64,000 nucleotides of DNA from Zobellia uliginosa (GCF_018860745.1 NZ_JAHKPY010000005.1:34150-98149), one strand, 5' to 3'; numbered from the stretch's first letter, positions 28,803 to 38,159 are shown. Notes: generated by a model not told the origin, from the sequence alone. Numbers and translations are program-made.

Positions 28803-29732
28803 ATGAAAAATCAAATTTTAATCATAATCTCAACATTTCTTTTTCTTACCTGCACGAAGGAAAACATGGCGGAAACATACCTCAATTCTGCTATTGATAT
28901 TATGCAAGAAAATTCAATAAAAACTGAAAGTATCAATTGGAAAAACCTAAGGGATAATGCTAATAAAAATTTGAAAGGTAAACGAACTATCGAAGAAGTA
29001 TATCCAATAATTGAAAGTACATTAAAAGAATTAGGAGACAATCATAGCTTTTTCTTACCAAAATCAACTGATTCAATTAAAGCAGAAAGTGAAGGGACGA
29101 TACCCCAAATTGAAGCTAAAATTTTTAACAAACAAATTGCTTATTTAAAAATCCCTGCATTTAATAACGGTGGAAACCTTGCCAGTAGATTTGCCTCAAA
29201 AATCCAGAATAAAATAAAAGCTATGGATAAACCTGAAATTAAAGGGTGGATTGTAGATTTATCTGAAAATTACGGAGGGAATATGTGGCCAATGTATCTT
29301 GGACTAGCCCCACTAATAGGCGAAGGTATTTCAGGATATTTTTTTGATTGGGAGCAAAACAGCGCAGAATGGAGTTTCAAAAATAACGCTGTGTACAATA
29401 AAGAGGATATTAAACTAGAAATTGAAAACTCATACGTGCTAAATAAGACACCAACTAAGATTGCTATCTTAACTGGTCAAATGACAGCAAGTTCGGGAGA
29501 AGCAATAGTAATAGCATTCAATGGACTTTCTTCTACTAAGTCATTTGGTGAAAAAACTTTAGGACTATCAACAGGAAACACCGTTTATGAACTAAGTGAT
29601 GGAGCTAGACTTATTCTTACCACTACAATTATGGCTGATAGGCTAAAAAACTTATATGGTGGACAAATTAAGCCTGATGTGCTAACCACTAATCCAAAAG
29701 GAAAAGCAATTGAGTGGCTTATGGAAAAGTAA
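28803..29732 (+). CDS. S41 family peptidase (cassette 1)
   Basis: A 309-aa tail-specific-protease-type enzyme. An N-terminal lipoprotein-like signal (TFLFLTC), a helical segment, then the S41 core: QIAYLKIPAFNNGG, GWIVDLSENYGGNM, and MTASSGEAIVIAF with the likely catalytic serine. No PDZ domain is obvious. ATG 28803 lies 11 bp inside the cassette; the longer frame from 28773 would start upstream of the cassette boundary and is rejected. Expected to act in the periplasm. Its substrate is unknown. Confidence 0.85.
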   Translation: MKNQILIIISTFLFLTCTKENMAETYLNSAIDIMQENSIKTESINWKNLRDNANKNLKGKRTIEEVYPIIESTLKELGDNHSFFLPKSTDSIKAESEGTIPQIEAKIFNKQIAYLKIPAFNNGGNLASRFASKIQNKIKAMDKPEIKGWIVDLSENYGGNMWPMYLGLAPLIGEGISGYFFDWEQNSAEWSFKNNAVYNKEDIKLEIENSYVLNKTPTKIAILTGQMTASSGEAIVIAFNGLSSTKSFGEKTLGLSTGNTVYELSDGARLILTTTIMADRLKNLYGGQIKPDVLTTNPKGKAIEWLMEK

Positions 29733-29735
29733 TAC

Positions 29736-29936
29736 GTAGCACAACAAAACCTATAAACAATACGGGCATCGGGCTTAAACGAAAGGTTTGTGTATTTTTA
29801 TGAGGTCGCGAAATCTTTTGGATTTCGCTTTGACACAAAAAAAGAAAAAACAAAACCAAAAGATTTCGCTATGTTCGTGGTGGAAAGCAAACGCTGGTTT
29901 GCTCCCGTACTGTTCATAGCTAGACCGTTCTCTGCA
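29736..29936 (+). repeat. cassette-end site 1 (attC-like, long class)
   Basis: Left arm GTAGCACAAC is the inverted complement of the start of cassette 1; right arm GTTCTCTGCA opens cassette 2. Inner stem CTATAAACAATACGG pairs with CCGTACTGTTCATAG except two A.C pairs. Hairpin GCGAAATC/GATTTCGC with a third matching copy (AGATTTCGC) further right. Confidence 0.9.
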
Positions 29937-29953
29937 AGTTAAAAAACGAATCG

Positions 29954-32161
29954 ATGAAAAAAATACTAATAGTATTACTGACAATTGTTTCGATCAGTTG
30001 TCAAGCCCAAAAACCTGAAAAATACAATCTCGGTTTTGAAAAACAGAGTGACAGTGCATCACTTTCTGACGGATGGGTTAAATGGGGTAATTATGAATTA
30101 ACAACAGATTCCTTTGCTCATTCAGGCACAAAATCAGGAAAAATCACATCTGACCAAACAGGAAGTTCTTTTGGGAGTATTGCATACAAAATCCCAGCAA
30201 ACTATGAAGGAAAAGAAATAAGACTTGAGGGATTTATGAAAATCAAAGATGTTGAAAACGGATTTGCAGGTTTGTTGTTAAGAGTTGACGGGAGTGGTAC
30301 TTCTTTGGCATTTGACAATATGCAAAATCAAAACATAACAGGGACTAGGGATTGGCAGAAGTATAATATAACTCTCAGCTATCCAGAAGGAGCAGAAAAT
30401 ATATTTATTGCAGGAATACTTACAGGCAAAGGCGAAGCTTGGTTTGATGATTTTGTTTTATCAATTGATGGTAAAAATGTACAAACTTTAAAAGAAGTAG
30501 AAAAAAAATTATCAAAAGCACAACTTGACAAAGAATTTGATAATGGGTCTTTAATTGAGTTTTCTAATTTGACTTCTGAAAATACTGAGAACCTTGAATT
30601 GTTAGGCAGAGTTTGGGGATTTCTCAAATATCATCATCCCGAAATTGCAAATGGAAACTACAATTTGGACTATGAACTTTTTAGGTTCTTACCACAATAC
30701 GTTAAGGCAGAAAACACTATCAAAAGAGATAAACTTCTTATTGAATGGATTAACTCTTTTGGTCAAGTAAAAGAATGTACAAAATGTCAGCCGACAAATG
30801 AAAATGCTTTTCTGAAACCCAATATGGAATGGATTAACAATCAAAGTGCAGATTTGAAAAACAAATTGCTTTACGTTTACAACAACCGTTCACAAGGTAA
30901 ACACTATTATATCGGGATTACTACAAATGTTGGCAACCCCGAATTTAAAAATGAAAATCCATATTCAAATATGCCTTACCCAGATGATGGCTTTAGACTA
31001 CTATCACTTTATCGGTATTGGAATATGATTAACTACTTTTTCCCATACAAACACTTAATGGATGAAGATTGGAACAAAAAATTAATAGAATATATTCCGC
31101 TATTCATAAATGCAAAAAATGAGTTGGAATATGAATTGGCAACAGTTCAAATAATTGGTGATATACAAGATACTCACGCAAATCTTTGGGGTGGAGCGGA
31201 CAAAATTGATGAATGGAAAGGCTCAAACTATCCACCAATACACGTTCGTTTTATCAAAAATCATTTGGTTGTCACAGATTATTACAATCAAGAATTAAAA
31301 AACAAAGTTGGATTAAAAATTGGTGATGTAATTACCAAAATAAATGGCAACCCAATCGACAAAATCGTAAATGAAAAATCTAAATATTATCCAGCTTCAA
31401 ATGAGCCAACAAGACTACGAGATATTTCGGCAGACCTTTTACGCTCAAACTCGAATAATATTGAAATTGAGTTTGTTTCGGGTAATTCCAAACCTCAAAC
31501 AAAGAATCTTAAACTATACCCAAAAGATAGCCTTGACATTTATCGTTGGTACAGAAAAAGTGATGGTAAATCCTTTAAAATGTTGGATAACAACATAGGC
31601 TATGTTACACTTCAAACAATCAAAGAAGATGATATTGCACAAATCAAAGATGATTTTAAAAACACTAAAGGAATGATCATTGACATCCGCAATTATCCGT
31701 CAACTTTTGTTCCTTTTAGTTTAGGTTCTTATTTCGTTTCTTCTTCCACACCTTTTGTGAAATTTACGAACGGAAATGTTGATAACCCAGGCGAATTTAC
31801 ATTTACAAGTAATTTAGAAATTCCGAGTCAAGGCAAAACTTACAAGGGGAAATTAGTTGTATTAGTCAATGAATTATCTCAAAGTCAAGCAGAATATACT
31901 TCAATGGCATTTCGAGCAGGCGATAATACTAAAATTATAGGAAGTACAACAGCAGGAGCAGACGGAAACGTATCAGCAATTATGCTTCCCGGAGGATTAA
32001 GAACAATGATTTCAGGAATTGGGGTTAACTATCCAAATGGCGGTGAAACGCAAAGAATTGGAATTGTTCCAGACATAGAAGTTCATCCAACCATTGAAGG
32101 AATAAGACAAGGAAAAGATGAATTACTTGAAAAAGCGATTGAAATCATCGTGAAGGAATAA
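29954..32161 (+). CDS. multidomain S41 peptidase (cassette 2)
   Basis: A 735-aa exported protease. Lipoprotein signal (VSISC, Cys16), a jelly-roll/carbohydrate-binding-like domain about 20-170 (GFEKQSDSASLSDGW..., GEAWFDDFVLSIDG), a helical region, and a PDZ-like segment (KNKVGLKIGDVITKINGNPI). The S41 core has GYVTLQTI, MIIDIRNYPSTFVP and ELSQSQAEYTSMAF (serine). Starts 26 bp inside its cassette. Second S41 gene in a row, yet only loosely similar to cassette 1, so not a simple duplication. Confidence 0.87.
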   Translation: MKKILIVLLTIVSISCQAQKPEKYNLGFEKQSDSASLSDGWVKWGNYELTTDSFAHSGTKSGKITSDQTGSSFGSIAYKIPANYEGKEIRLEGFMKIKDVENGFAGLLLRVDGSGTSLAFDNMQNQNITGTRDWQKYNITLSYPEGAENIFIAGILTGKGEAWFDDFVLSIDGKNVQTLKEVEKKLSKAQLDKEFDNGSLIEFSNLTSENTENLELLGRVWGFLKYHHPEIANGNYNLDYELFRFLPQYVKAENTIKRDKLLIEWINSFGQVKECTKCQPTNENAFLKPNMEWINNQSADLKNKLLYVYNNRSQGKHYYIGITTNVGNPEFKNENPYSNMPYPDDGFRLLSLYRYWNMINYFFPYKHLMDEDWNKKLIEYIPLFINAKNELEYELATVQIIGDIQDTHANLWGGADKIDEWKGSNYPPIHVRFIKNHLVVTDYYNQELKNKVGLKIGDVITKINGNPIDKIVNEKSKYYPASNEPTRLRDISADLLRSNSNNIEIEFVSGNSKPQTKNLKLYPKDSLDIYRWYRKSDGKSFKMLDNNIGYVTLQTIKEDDIAQIKDDFKNTKGMIIDIRNYPSTFVPFSLGSYFVSSSTPFVKFTNGNVDNPGEFTFTSNLEIPSQGKTYKGKLVVLVNELSQSQAEYTSMAFRAGDNTKIIGSTTAGADGNVSAIMLPGGLRTMISGIGVNYPNGGETQRIGIVPDIEVHPTIEGIRQGKDELLEKAIEIIVKE

Positions 32162-32165
32162 AACC

Positions 32166-32301
32166 TGCAGAGAACAATGTATATAAAAAATAGGCGAGAT
32201 AGTAATAAATTCAAGGCTTTTGGCTCGTATCAAACTTTGTGCTTAAACGATAGTTCAGTGCTTCGAATCGCCTACTTTTCATATACTTAACGTTGTAATC
32301 A
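32166..32301 (+). repeat. cassette-end site 2 (attC-like, middle class)
   Basis: 136 bp. Left arm TGCAGAGAAC mirrors the start of cassette 2; right arm GTTGTAATCA opens cassette 3. Inner stem GTATATAAAAAATAGGCG against CGCCTACTTTTCATATAC, with A.C at stem positions 7 and 12. Confidence 0.85.
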
Positions 32302-32362
32302 ATAGCTAAAAAAAACAAATCAACTCCACTTGCCATTAGATTATAAGCTAAATTGATTTTTT

Positions 32363-33514
32363 CTAATCTAACATTAATTGTAGTAAATCAGAAATCAAGA
32401 GTTGACGTTCATCGGGTTGGACTTGAGCATTAAAAAGCAGTACCAAAGCGTTTTTTCCTTCTAGGTCAAGAATCATGGTTGAGCTAAAACCCGCTGTGTC
32501 TCCGCCATGCCATAAAAAAGTTTTTTCAGGTAGAGCCTTGTTTACATATTCATGCCAACCCAAACAGCTTCTTACCTTGAAAAAATCAACATCTTCATAT
32601 TCATTAAAATAAAGAGTATGTGTCATTTTAATTGCATCCCCAAGCCTTGATTCAGATGGATTAAGGTTTGCATAAGCATATGTTAATAAATCCATCATTG
32701 TTGACTTAATAACACCTGCCCCATCTAATGCATTTAAAGATTTCCAGTAGTCCGCTTCTTTACCATTAAGTCCATAACCTTGCGCCCATTGGGCTAAATT
32801 CGTTTCATTAAAATAGGCTGTAGTATTGTTTAAATTCAAAGGCTCTGCGAGTTTTTGGCGAAGTACTTCTCCATAATCCATATCATAATTGCGTTCTAAA
32901 ATGGTGCCTACCACACCCATTCCAGCATTAGAATATGAGTATTGAGTAAAAGGGTCTGCATGCAAACGAGCATTTTCTAAAAACGAGTATAAACGCCGAT
33001 TATCATAATCGGCGTATGCCTTTGCAGGATTCTTTAGAAGTTTAAAATTACTCGGCATTCTAGCTAAACCAGAAGTATGGGTAAGCAAATGTTTAAAATT
33101 AACCTCTATTCCATTTCTATTTAAAGTTGGCAGGTCGTCAGGGAGGTAGGATTTTATCGGTGTATCGACGTTTGAATCTTGTTCTAAAAGCATTTGCGCA
33201 GCCATTATTGCGGTAAAAGTCTTTGTAATAGAACCTATTTCATAAAAGGTGTTTTCATTTGGTATTGTTCCATTCCCTTTTTTAGTTTCACCATAACCAT
33301 AAAAAGAGATGTCCTCACCCTTAATAATACCAATTGATAGACCAACTGTATTTAATTTATCCTTGTAGGTCTCATATACTTCATTAACAGCAATATCCGT
33401 TGAAGAAGATAATGGATTATTAGTAAGTTCTGCTGGTACAAATTCAGCTTTAGAACATGATACGAGAAGAAGAAAAGAAAACGCTAGTAAAACAATGTAT
33501 TTTATTTTTTTCAT
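32363..33514 (-). CDS. beta-lactamase-fold serine hydrolase (cassette 3, reversed)
   Basis: A 383-aa class C beta-lactamase/penicillin-binding-like lipoprotein. Lipobox LLLVSC, then SITKTF (SxxK nucleophile), YSNAGMG (YxN) and HGGDTAGF (HxG, third motif). Such proteins are esterases or D-amino-acid peptidases more often than true beta-lactamases. It lies on the minus strand, opposite to the array. ATG 33514 was preferred to GTG 33520, which would overlap the upstream stop by 3 bp. Second gene of a two-gene reversed unit. Confidence 0.85.
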   Translation of the reverse strand: MKKIKYIVLLAFSFLLLVSCSKAEFVPAELTNNPLSSSTDIAVNEVYETYKDKLNTVGLSIGIIKGEDISFYGYGETKKGNGTIPNENTFYEIGSITKTFTAIMAAQMLLEQDSNVDTPIKSYLPDDLPTLNRNGIEVNFKHLLTHTSGLARMPSNFKLLKNPAKAYADYDNRRLYSFLENARLHADPFTQYSYSNAGMGVVGTILERNYDMDYGEVLRQKLAEPLNLNNTTAYFNETNLAQWAQGYGLNGKEADYWKSLNALDGAGVIKSTMMDLLTYAYANLNPSESRLGDAIKMTHTLYFNEYEDVDFFKVRSCLGWHEYVNKALPEKTFLWHGGDTAGFSSTMILDLEGKNALVLLFNAQVQPDERQLLISDLLQLMLD

Positions 33515-33519
33515 ACCCA

Positions 33520-34170
33520 CTAAAATTTACATAAGATACCTAGAGAAATACCATATTCAAATCCCTCCGTAATTTTTGCATATTTCCCACCATCCAATTT
33601 GATTAACTGATACCCTATAACAGGTGCGAAAGAAGCTGATTTTATTTTAAAAATATCATAACTGTATTGTAATTTAATGGATGGTCCAAAATTACTTTTA
33701 GTACTTTTTTGTTTTACAAATTCACCTTCTGAATTATATTCAAAACGGTCATATAAGAAATTTGTTAAAATATAGTTCCCAGCCAAGGTTACCCTAATAG
33801 CACCACGTTTAACAGGCTCGAAACGATATTGTATTCCGAGACCAATTATATAACGGTTTTCAGTTTCTTCTGAATTATAGAAGCCTAAAGATGAATAATA
33901 GGCAAAAGAATGTTTACGTTTATTGTAAAAATCTTTAGCATAAAAGCCTGAAGCGCCAACATCTAATCCATCCCAGAGGTCTAAAATATAGGTGTCTAAA
34001 AATAAACCTGTAGTAGTAGCTTTTTTTGTTTCTAGTTCATTATTGGTTTGTCCATACCCAGTTGAAAAGCCTAAAATGAATAGAATTAATACGGGAAATT
34101 TAATTGAATATTTGATGCTGTTCTTATTTTTAGATGATTTACTGAAAGTATTTTCTTGTAAACACAACAT
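33520..34170 (-). CDS. predicted outer-membrane beta-barrel protein (cassette 3, reversed)
   Basis: A 216-aa protein with a signal peptide about 23-41 (GFSTGYGQ end). Alternating aromatic/glycine strands follow (FAYYSSLGFYN, RYIIGLGIQYRFE, VTLAGNYILTNFLYDR, GPSIKLQYSYDIF) and it ends in F, as barrel proteins usually do. No family is recognised. It precedes the serine hydrolase gene on the minus strand with no gap. A TAGTTTTG element (34185-34192) lies just upstream, so this cassette carries its own leftward promoter. Confidence 0.65.
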   Translation of the reverse strand: MLCLQENTFSKSSKNKNSIKYSIKFPVLILFILGFSTGYGQTNNELETKKATTTGLFLDTYILDLWDGLDVGASGFYAKDFYNKRKHSFAYYSSLGFYNSEETENRYIIGLGIQYRFEPVKRGAIRVTLAGNYILTNFLYDRFEYNSEGEFVKQKSTKSNFGPSIKLQYSYDIFKIKSASFAPVIGYQLIKLDGGKYAKITEGFEYGISLGILCKF

Positions 34171-34184
34171 GGTTCTCTACAATC

Positions 34185-34192
34185 CAAAACTA
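34185..34192 (-). promoter_or_regulatory. -7 element for the reversed genes of cassette 3
   Basis: On the minus strand this reads TAGTTTTG, a TAnnTTTG match, 15 bp before the barrel-protein ATG. The upstream TTG is not convincing. Confidence 0.45.
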
Positions 34193-34367
34193 GTATTTTA
34201 CAATTTTAGTACTTGACTTAAAAAGTTAAATTAAATGTAATTTGTAAATGAAGCTCCTCTCAGTATAACACAGATGGACATTATCAAGACGCAACAGATG
34301 AGCAGATGGACTTTACTCGGTCGGAAAAAGACGGAATCGAATTGTACCTACTCGGACGGGAAGCTAC

Positions 34368-34569
34368 TGATTACAACAAAACCTATAAACAATACGGGCT
34401 TTGGGTTTAAACCAATGGGTTTGTGTATTTTTATGAGGTCGCGAAATCTTTGGGATTTCGCTTTGACACAAAAAAAGAAAAAACAAAACCAAAAGATTTC
34501 GCTATGTGCGTGGCGGAAAGTAAACGCCAGTTTGCTCCCGTACTGTTCATAGCTAAACCGTTATCTGCA
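34368..34569 (+). repeat. cassette-end site 3 (attC-like, long class)
   Basis: Left arm TGATTACAAC mirrors the start of cassette 3; right arm GTTATCTGCA opens cassette 4. Same subfamily as site 1 (inner stem CTATAAACAATACGG; hairpin GCGAAATC/GATTTCGC; third copy AGATTTCGC). Its orientation is unchanged although the genes of cassette 3 are reversed. Confidence 0.9.
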
Positions 34570-34579
34570 AGCTCAAAAA

Positions 34580-35284
34580 ATGGAGAAAATAAAAACCGAC
34601 ATCAATGTAGGTCAACAAATATTCGACAATGTACCGAGTGCTGTTCGTCCAGATTGGGCTGGTTTAATTTTAAAGCGATTTGATAGACATATTGACAAAT
34701 TACCATCGGAAATAATCGGACTTCAGGAAATCATTGAGGATTCGAAAAAATGGAAAGATGCTCACGAACAATTTACTGCGATTAGAAGATTGAATCTAAA
34801 AAACACAGATTCTGAGTTTGAGATATATCTATGCCTTGCAGAATGTATAGCTAAAATCACATACAATGCTACTGGACTGCCCGCACCTTTCGACTCTGAT
34901 AGTGGATTTTACATTCCGCGATTAGCATTAAAATTTGCGGATACAATTTCGGATGAACATTTAAACCAAGAAGTAAAAGCAACTATTCTAATTTTCAATA
35001 GAAACAAAGGGCTTCGAAAAAGTGTGAAAGCTGCTAAAGACCTAATTACATATAAAAAAATAGACGACATCCTTTGGTATGACTGGGACCCAATTGGAAT
35101 TAATGATGTTGCTCCCAGAGATGAATATTCTAGTTACGTGGCAGGTATTTTTAGTTTAAAAAAGGAAGGAGCAGACCGAATAAAAATAGGAAAAAGACTT
35201 TTGGACTTAGAAACAAATACAATCGGAATGCCAAGTGATTTGGAAGAGTGCCTAATCATAGCGGATAAAATATTAGCCCTGTAA
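34580..35284 (+). CDS. uncharacterised protein (cassette 4)
   Basis: A 234-aa soluble protein, family not named with certainty. The N-terminal half is helical; the C-terminal part has YDWDPIGINDVAPRDEYSSYVAGIFSLKKEGAD. This resembles a short alpha/beta unit (DUF1871-like) common in immunity-type and cassette-borne bacterial proteins. No signal peptide and no catalytic motif. Starts 19 bp inside its cassette. Confidence 0.7.
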   Translation: MEKIKTDINVGQQIFDNVPSAVRPDWAGLILKRFDRHIDKLPSEIIGLQEIIEDSKKWKDAHEQFTAIRRLNLKNTDSEFEIYLCLAECIAKITYNATGLPAPFDSDSGFYIPRLALKFADTISDEHLNQEVKATILIFNRNKGLRKSVKAAKDLITYKKIDDILWYDWDPIGINDVAPRDEYSSYVAGIFSLKKEGADRIKIGKRLLDLETNTIGMPSDLEECLIIADKILAL

Positions 35285-35291
35285 AAAGCCA

Positions 35292-35491
35292 GCAGATAAC
35301 AAAACCTATAAACAATACGGGCTTAGGGCTTAATCAATAGGTTTGCGTATTTTTATGAAGTCCGCAAAATCTTTGGGATTTTGCTTTAAACAAGGAAAAG
35401 AAAAAACAAAACAAAAAGATTTTGCTATGTGCGTGGCGGAAAGCAAACGCTAGTTTGCTTCCGTACTGTTCATAGCTAAACCGTTGGCAAC
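35292..35491 (+). repeat. cassette-end site 4 (attC-like, long class)
   Basis: Left arm GCAGATAAC mirrors the start of cassette 4; right arm GTTGGCAACA opens cassette 5. Hairpin GCAAAATC/GATTTTGC with third copy AGATTTTGC: all three copies changed together relative to sites 1 and 3. Confidence 0.9.
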
Positions 35492-35521
35492 AAGCTGAAA
35501 AACGTAATTAATTATACGGAA

Positions 35522-36205
35522 ATGAAAGTAATATTAGGAATATTTTTATCGTGCTTTTTATTACAAAGTTGTAAGTCACCTTCAGATTTTGATTTAGCAA
35601 AAATCACACTGAATCAAGACAAAATTTCGGACGTAATTCCAAAAGATATAAAATTGAAAACTTATAATATTGGAGTAGCTGATGGTGATTATAAATATAC
35701 ATCAACAGGTTCAGATAAAATATTGATTTTTAATCAAATAAATTTTTCTGGAAAAAATCCAAAAGCTAACTATGAAAATAAAGCTGCATTGTATTTTAAT
35801 ACTCAGGATAGCGTTATAACTAGATATCAATTAGAAACTTTAGCAACTGAACAAAGTAAAGAACTACTTCGAACACTTAAAGAAAAATTAGGAAATCCAA
35901 ATTATACTGGATTTAGAAGAGCAAAAGACAAAATTCAAAATATTCCTGACAGATTTATATGGGAAAAGAACGAAGAAAATACTCTATACCATCTAACCTA
36001 TTTAAAGCAACATTATGGAATAGATGCAACTCTAAATGTTTTACCAATAATGGAAACCTATCCAGCGCTACCAGGAATTAGTCATTGGGAGAGCTTTACA
36101 AGTAGGCGAAAAAAAAGAAAAGACCCAAATTTCACCTATCAACAATACTTAAAAGAAAATTTAGCAAAGGATTCAGACGACATTCAGAATAAATTGTCTG
36201 AATAA
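35522..36205 (+). CDS. uncharacterised lipoprotein (cassette 5)
   Basis: A 227-aa protein with lipobox LLQSC (Cys17), so probably an envelope lipoprotein. The middle is a mixed alpha/beta segment (YKYTSTGSDKILIFNQINFSG). The C-terminal third is rich in Trp, Tyr and basic residues (SHWESFTSRRKKRKDP). No family recognised. Starts 38 bp inside the cassette. Confidence 0.7.
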   Translation: MKVILGIFLSCFLLQSCKSPSDFDLAKITLNQDKISDVIPKDIKLKTYNIGVADGDYKYTSTGSDKILIFNQINFSGKNPKANYENKAALYFNTQDSVITRYQLETLATEQSKELLRTLKEKLGNPNYTGFRRAKDKIQNIPDRFIWEKNEENTLYHLTYLKQHYGIDATLNVLPIMETYPALPGISHWESFTSRRKKRKDPNFTYQQYLKENLAKDSDDIQNKLSE

Positions 36206-36226
36206 CAAATATATCGAATAAAGCCA

Positions 36227-36426
36227 GTTGCCAACAATGGCTAAACGTAATGCGGACTTAAGGGCAAAACCGAAAGGTCTGTGTATATTTATAGTGTCGC
36301 TAAATCTTATGGATTTAGCTTTAGAATAGAAAAAATAAAACTAAACAATAAGTTTTAGCTTAGTGCAAAGAAGGAAACGAAAGGTTTACTTACTACCGCA
36401 CTAAGCTTAGCCCAACCGTTAGCTGC
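36227..36426 (+). repeat. cassette-end site 5 (attC-like, long class)
   Basis: Left arm GTTGCCAAC mirrors the start of cassette 5; right arm GTTAGCTGCA opens cassette 6. Inner stem GGCTAAACGTAATGCGG against CCGCACTAAGCTTAGCC with A.C at positions 7 and 12. Hairpin GCTAAATC/GATTTAGC, third copy TTTTAGC. Confidence 0.9.
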
Positions 36427-36458
36427 AATGGTATAAAAACAGTCTCACCAGCAAACAT

Positions 36459-36494
36459 CTTCTAAAACAAAGGTCATTTTAGGGACGTAAGTCC
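36459..36494 (+). repeat. 36-bp repeat copy 1, possible structured RNA (cassette 6)
   Basis: Identical to 49226-49261 in cassette 18. It contains GGGAC-GTAA-GTCC, a stem closed by a GNRA-type tetraloop. Similarity between the two cassettes continues for roughly 150 bp beyond it. No coding frame explains it, so a non-coding RNA or a shared recombination-derived tail is possible. Confidence 0.6.
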
Positions 36495-36644
36495 TGAATT
36501 TTATACGATTTTAAAAAAATCAGAAATGAATTGTTGAGCAGGGTTGTGTGGATGGACATCACTCTCGCGTAATCGTTGCGCTGATGGACCTTTTAGTTAG
36601 TTTGCTTAATAGAAGAACAATCCACAAAAATATTTGCAAATATT

Positions 36645-36806
36645 TTAGAAAAGTCTTCTTGACCTTTTGTCCCCTATACTTCTGCGGGAGTTACTGCCTT
36701 TTTTGTTAAAGTGAGTTATAATAGTCCAAACTAAAACAACTGCAACAACTGCAGCCATAGCAATGTTTATACCAGTTATATTATTCATAAATTCTTGTAA
36801 ATCCAT
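36645..36806 (-). CDS. 53-aa small membrane protein (cassette 6, reversed)
   Basis: A short minus-strand frame, MDLQEFMNNITG..., with one strongly hydrophobic helix (about 13-32) and a very basic C-terminal tail (KKGSNSRRS, then more Arg). It is the only credible gene of cassette 6. Size and shape fit small membrane toxins or transporter subunits, but no family match is claimed. Opposite to the array direction. Confidence 0.5.
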   Translation of the reverse strand: MDLQEFMNNITGINIAMAAVVAVVLVWTIITHFNKKGSNSRRSIGDKRSRRLF

Positions 36807-37049
36807 AAAATAAATATACTAAAAAAAATTGAATTTCTGTTCAGATTAGAATGCAAATTATTGATTTTCAATAAAATATAAACTTTTATTCTTTTGGAAT
36901 TGAAAACCTTAAGGAAGCGCGTCAATGGACTTTTTAGCAAGTTTGCACAAATGGACTTCACTCCTACCCAATCATTATGTAAATGGACTGGTTACGGAAT
37001 AAAAACGCAAAAAAACGCAAAGTTTCGTGCTAACTCAAACGAAACCACA

Positions 37050-37250
37050 GCAGCTAACAAAACCTAAACGTAATGCGGACTTTAGGGCAAAACCGAAAGG
37101 TATGTGTATATTTATAATGTCGCTAAATCTTATGGATTTAGCTTTGGACAAGAAAAAATAAAACTAAACAATAAGCTTTAGCTTCGTGCTCAGACGGAAA
37201 CGAAAAGTTTCCTTACTACCGCACTACGCTTAGCTCAACCGTTGTAAAAC
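37050..37250 (+). repeat. cassette-end site 6 (attC-like, long class)
   Basis: Left arm GCAGCTAAC mirrors the start of cassette 6; right arm GTTGTAAAAC opens cassette 7. CTAAACGTAATGCGG/CCGCACTACGCTTAG subfamily; hairpin GCTAAATC/GATTTAGC; third copy GCTTTAGC. Confidence 0.9.
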
Positions 37251-37265
37251 ATTTACGAAAAACCT

Positions 37266-38003
37266 ATGAACAGAATTTTAAGCCTACTAATTTGTACTTT
37301 TTTAATAACATCTTGCGGAAATAAACGTGATGGAGAACAAAAAACTGGAATACTATCGAATTTTATAGATATAACTGATAATGAGGACGCTGGAGTAAAA
37401 GAAATTCTTGATTTTTATGGTGGACAATGTAAGTATGCAATTGGAGCTTCGGCTTCAACAAAAGATGGAAGTAAAAAATACTTTGAACTTGAAATGAGCC
37501 AAAGCGAAGCGATTGAAGAACGACTGAATAAAGTACACTTACCTTCATCGAATATTGCATATATATTCTTCAAAAACCTAAAAGAAGAAAAAAAGAACTA
37601 TGATGCAATTCACGTTGTTTTGATTTCTGAAGATAAATCTGAACAGGAATTCAAATTTCCTATTTCGACTCTTGAACAAGTCCAACAAAGAATGGCTTTG
37701 AATGACAAAACGATAAATATATTGAAAGAAAAAAAGTTTGAGGAGCTAAAACCTATGCTCAATAACGAATTAATAACTTTCGATAAAGAAGAACTTATTT
37801 CTCGCTTAATGGAACTTGAACCACAATTTGGAGATGTAAAAGAATATCGCTTTTTCGGATTTAAAGTTGTTCCATACAAAGGAACTGAAATACTGCATCT
37901 ATCTGGAGCTTTACTAAGAGAAAATCAGAATCACGAATTTAGTATAGATATAGATTTTAAATCGGACAAAGACGAACTTTATCAATTACAATATGCACTT
38001 TAA
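37266..38003 (+). CDS. uncharacterised lipoprotein (cassette 7)
   Basis: A 245-aa protein with lipobox LITSC (Cys17), so an exported lipoprotein. The body is charged alpha/beta (GVKEILDFYGGQCKYAIGAS near 60-75; YDAIHVVLISEDKSEQEF later) with no recognised catalytic motif. Starts 24 bp inside its cassette. Function unknown. Confidence 0.72.
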   Translation: MNRILSLLICTFLITSCGNKRDGEQKTGILSNFIDITDNEDAGVKEILDFYGGQCKYAIGASASTKDGSKKYFELEMSQSEAIEERLNKVHLPSSNIAYIFFKNLKEEKKNYDAIHVVLISEDKSEQEFKFPISTLEQVQQRMALNDKTINILKEKKFEELKPMLNNELITFDKEELISRLMELEPQFGDVKEYRFFGFKVVPYKGTEILHLSGALLRENQNHEFSIDIDFKSDKDELYQLQYAL

Positions 38004-38018
38004 TTAAAATAAAAAAAC

Positions 38019-38159
38019 GTTTTACAACACCGTGTATAATTAATTGCTTTGGCAAGTGCTTATTTTGAAAATTCCTTCGGAATTTTCTCGCGTTCGTTTT
38101 TGTTTACTAAATTAGTTGCTTAAACACGCAACTAACCATACACAAAACCGTTGTACCCA
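38019..38159 (+). repeat. cassette-end site 7 (attC-like, middle class)
   Basis: 141 bp. Left arm GTTTTACAAC mirrors the start of cassette 7; right arm GTTGTACCCA opens cassette 8. Inner stem GTGTATAATTAATTGC/GCAACTAACCATACAC; internal hairpin GAAAATTCC/GGAATTTTC. Confidence 0.88.

Noticed and set aside
34274..34683. 92-aa and 86-aa frames around site 3
   Set aside because: Both are translations of the site and its flank; similar frames appear in other sites of the same subfamily.
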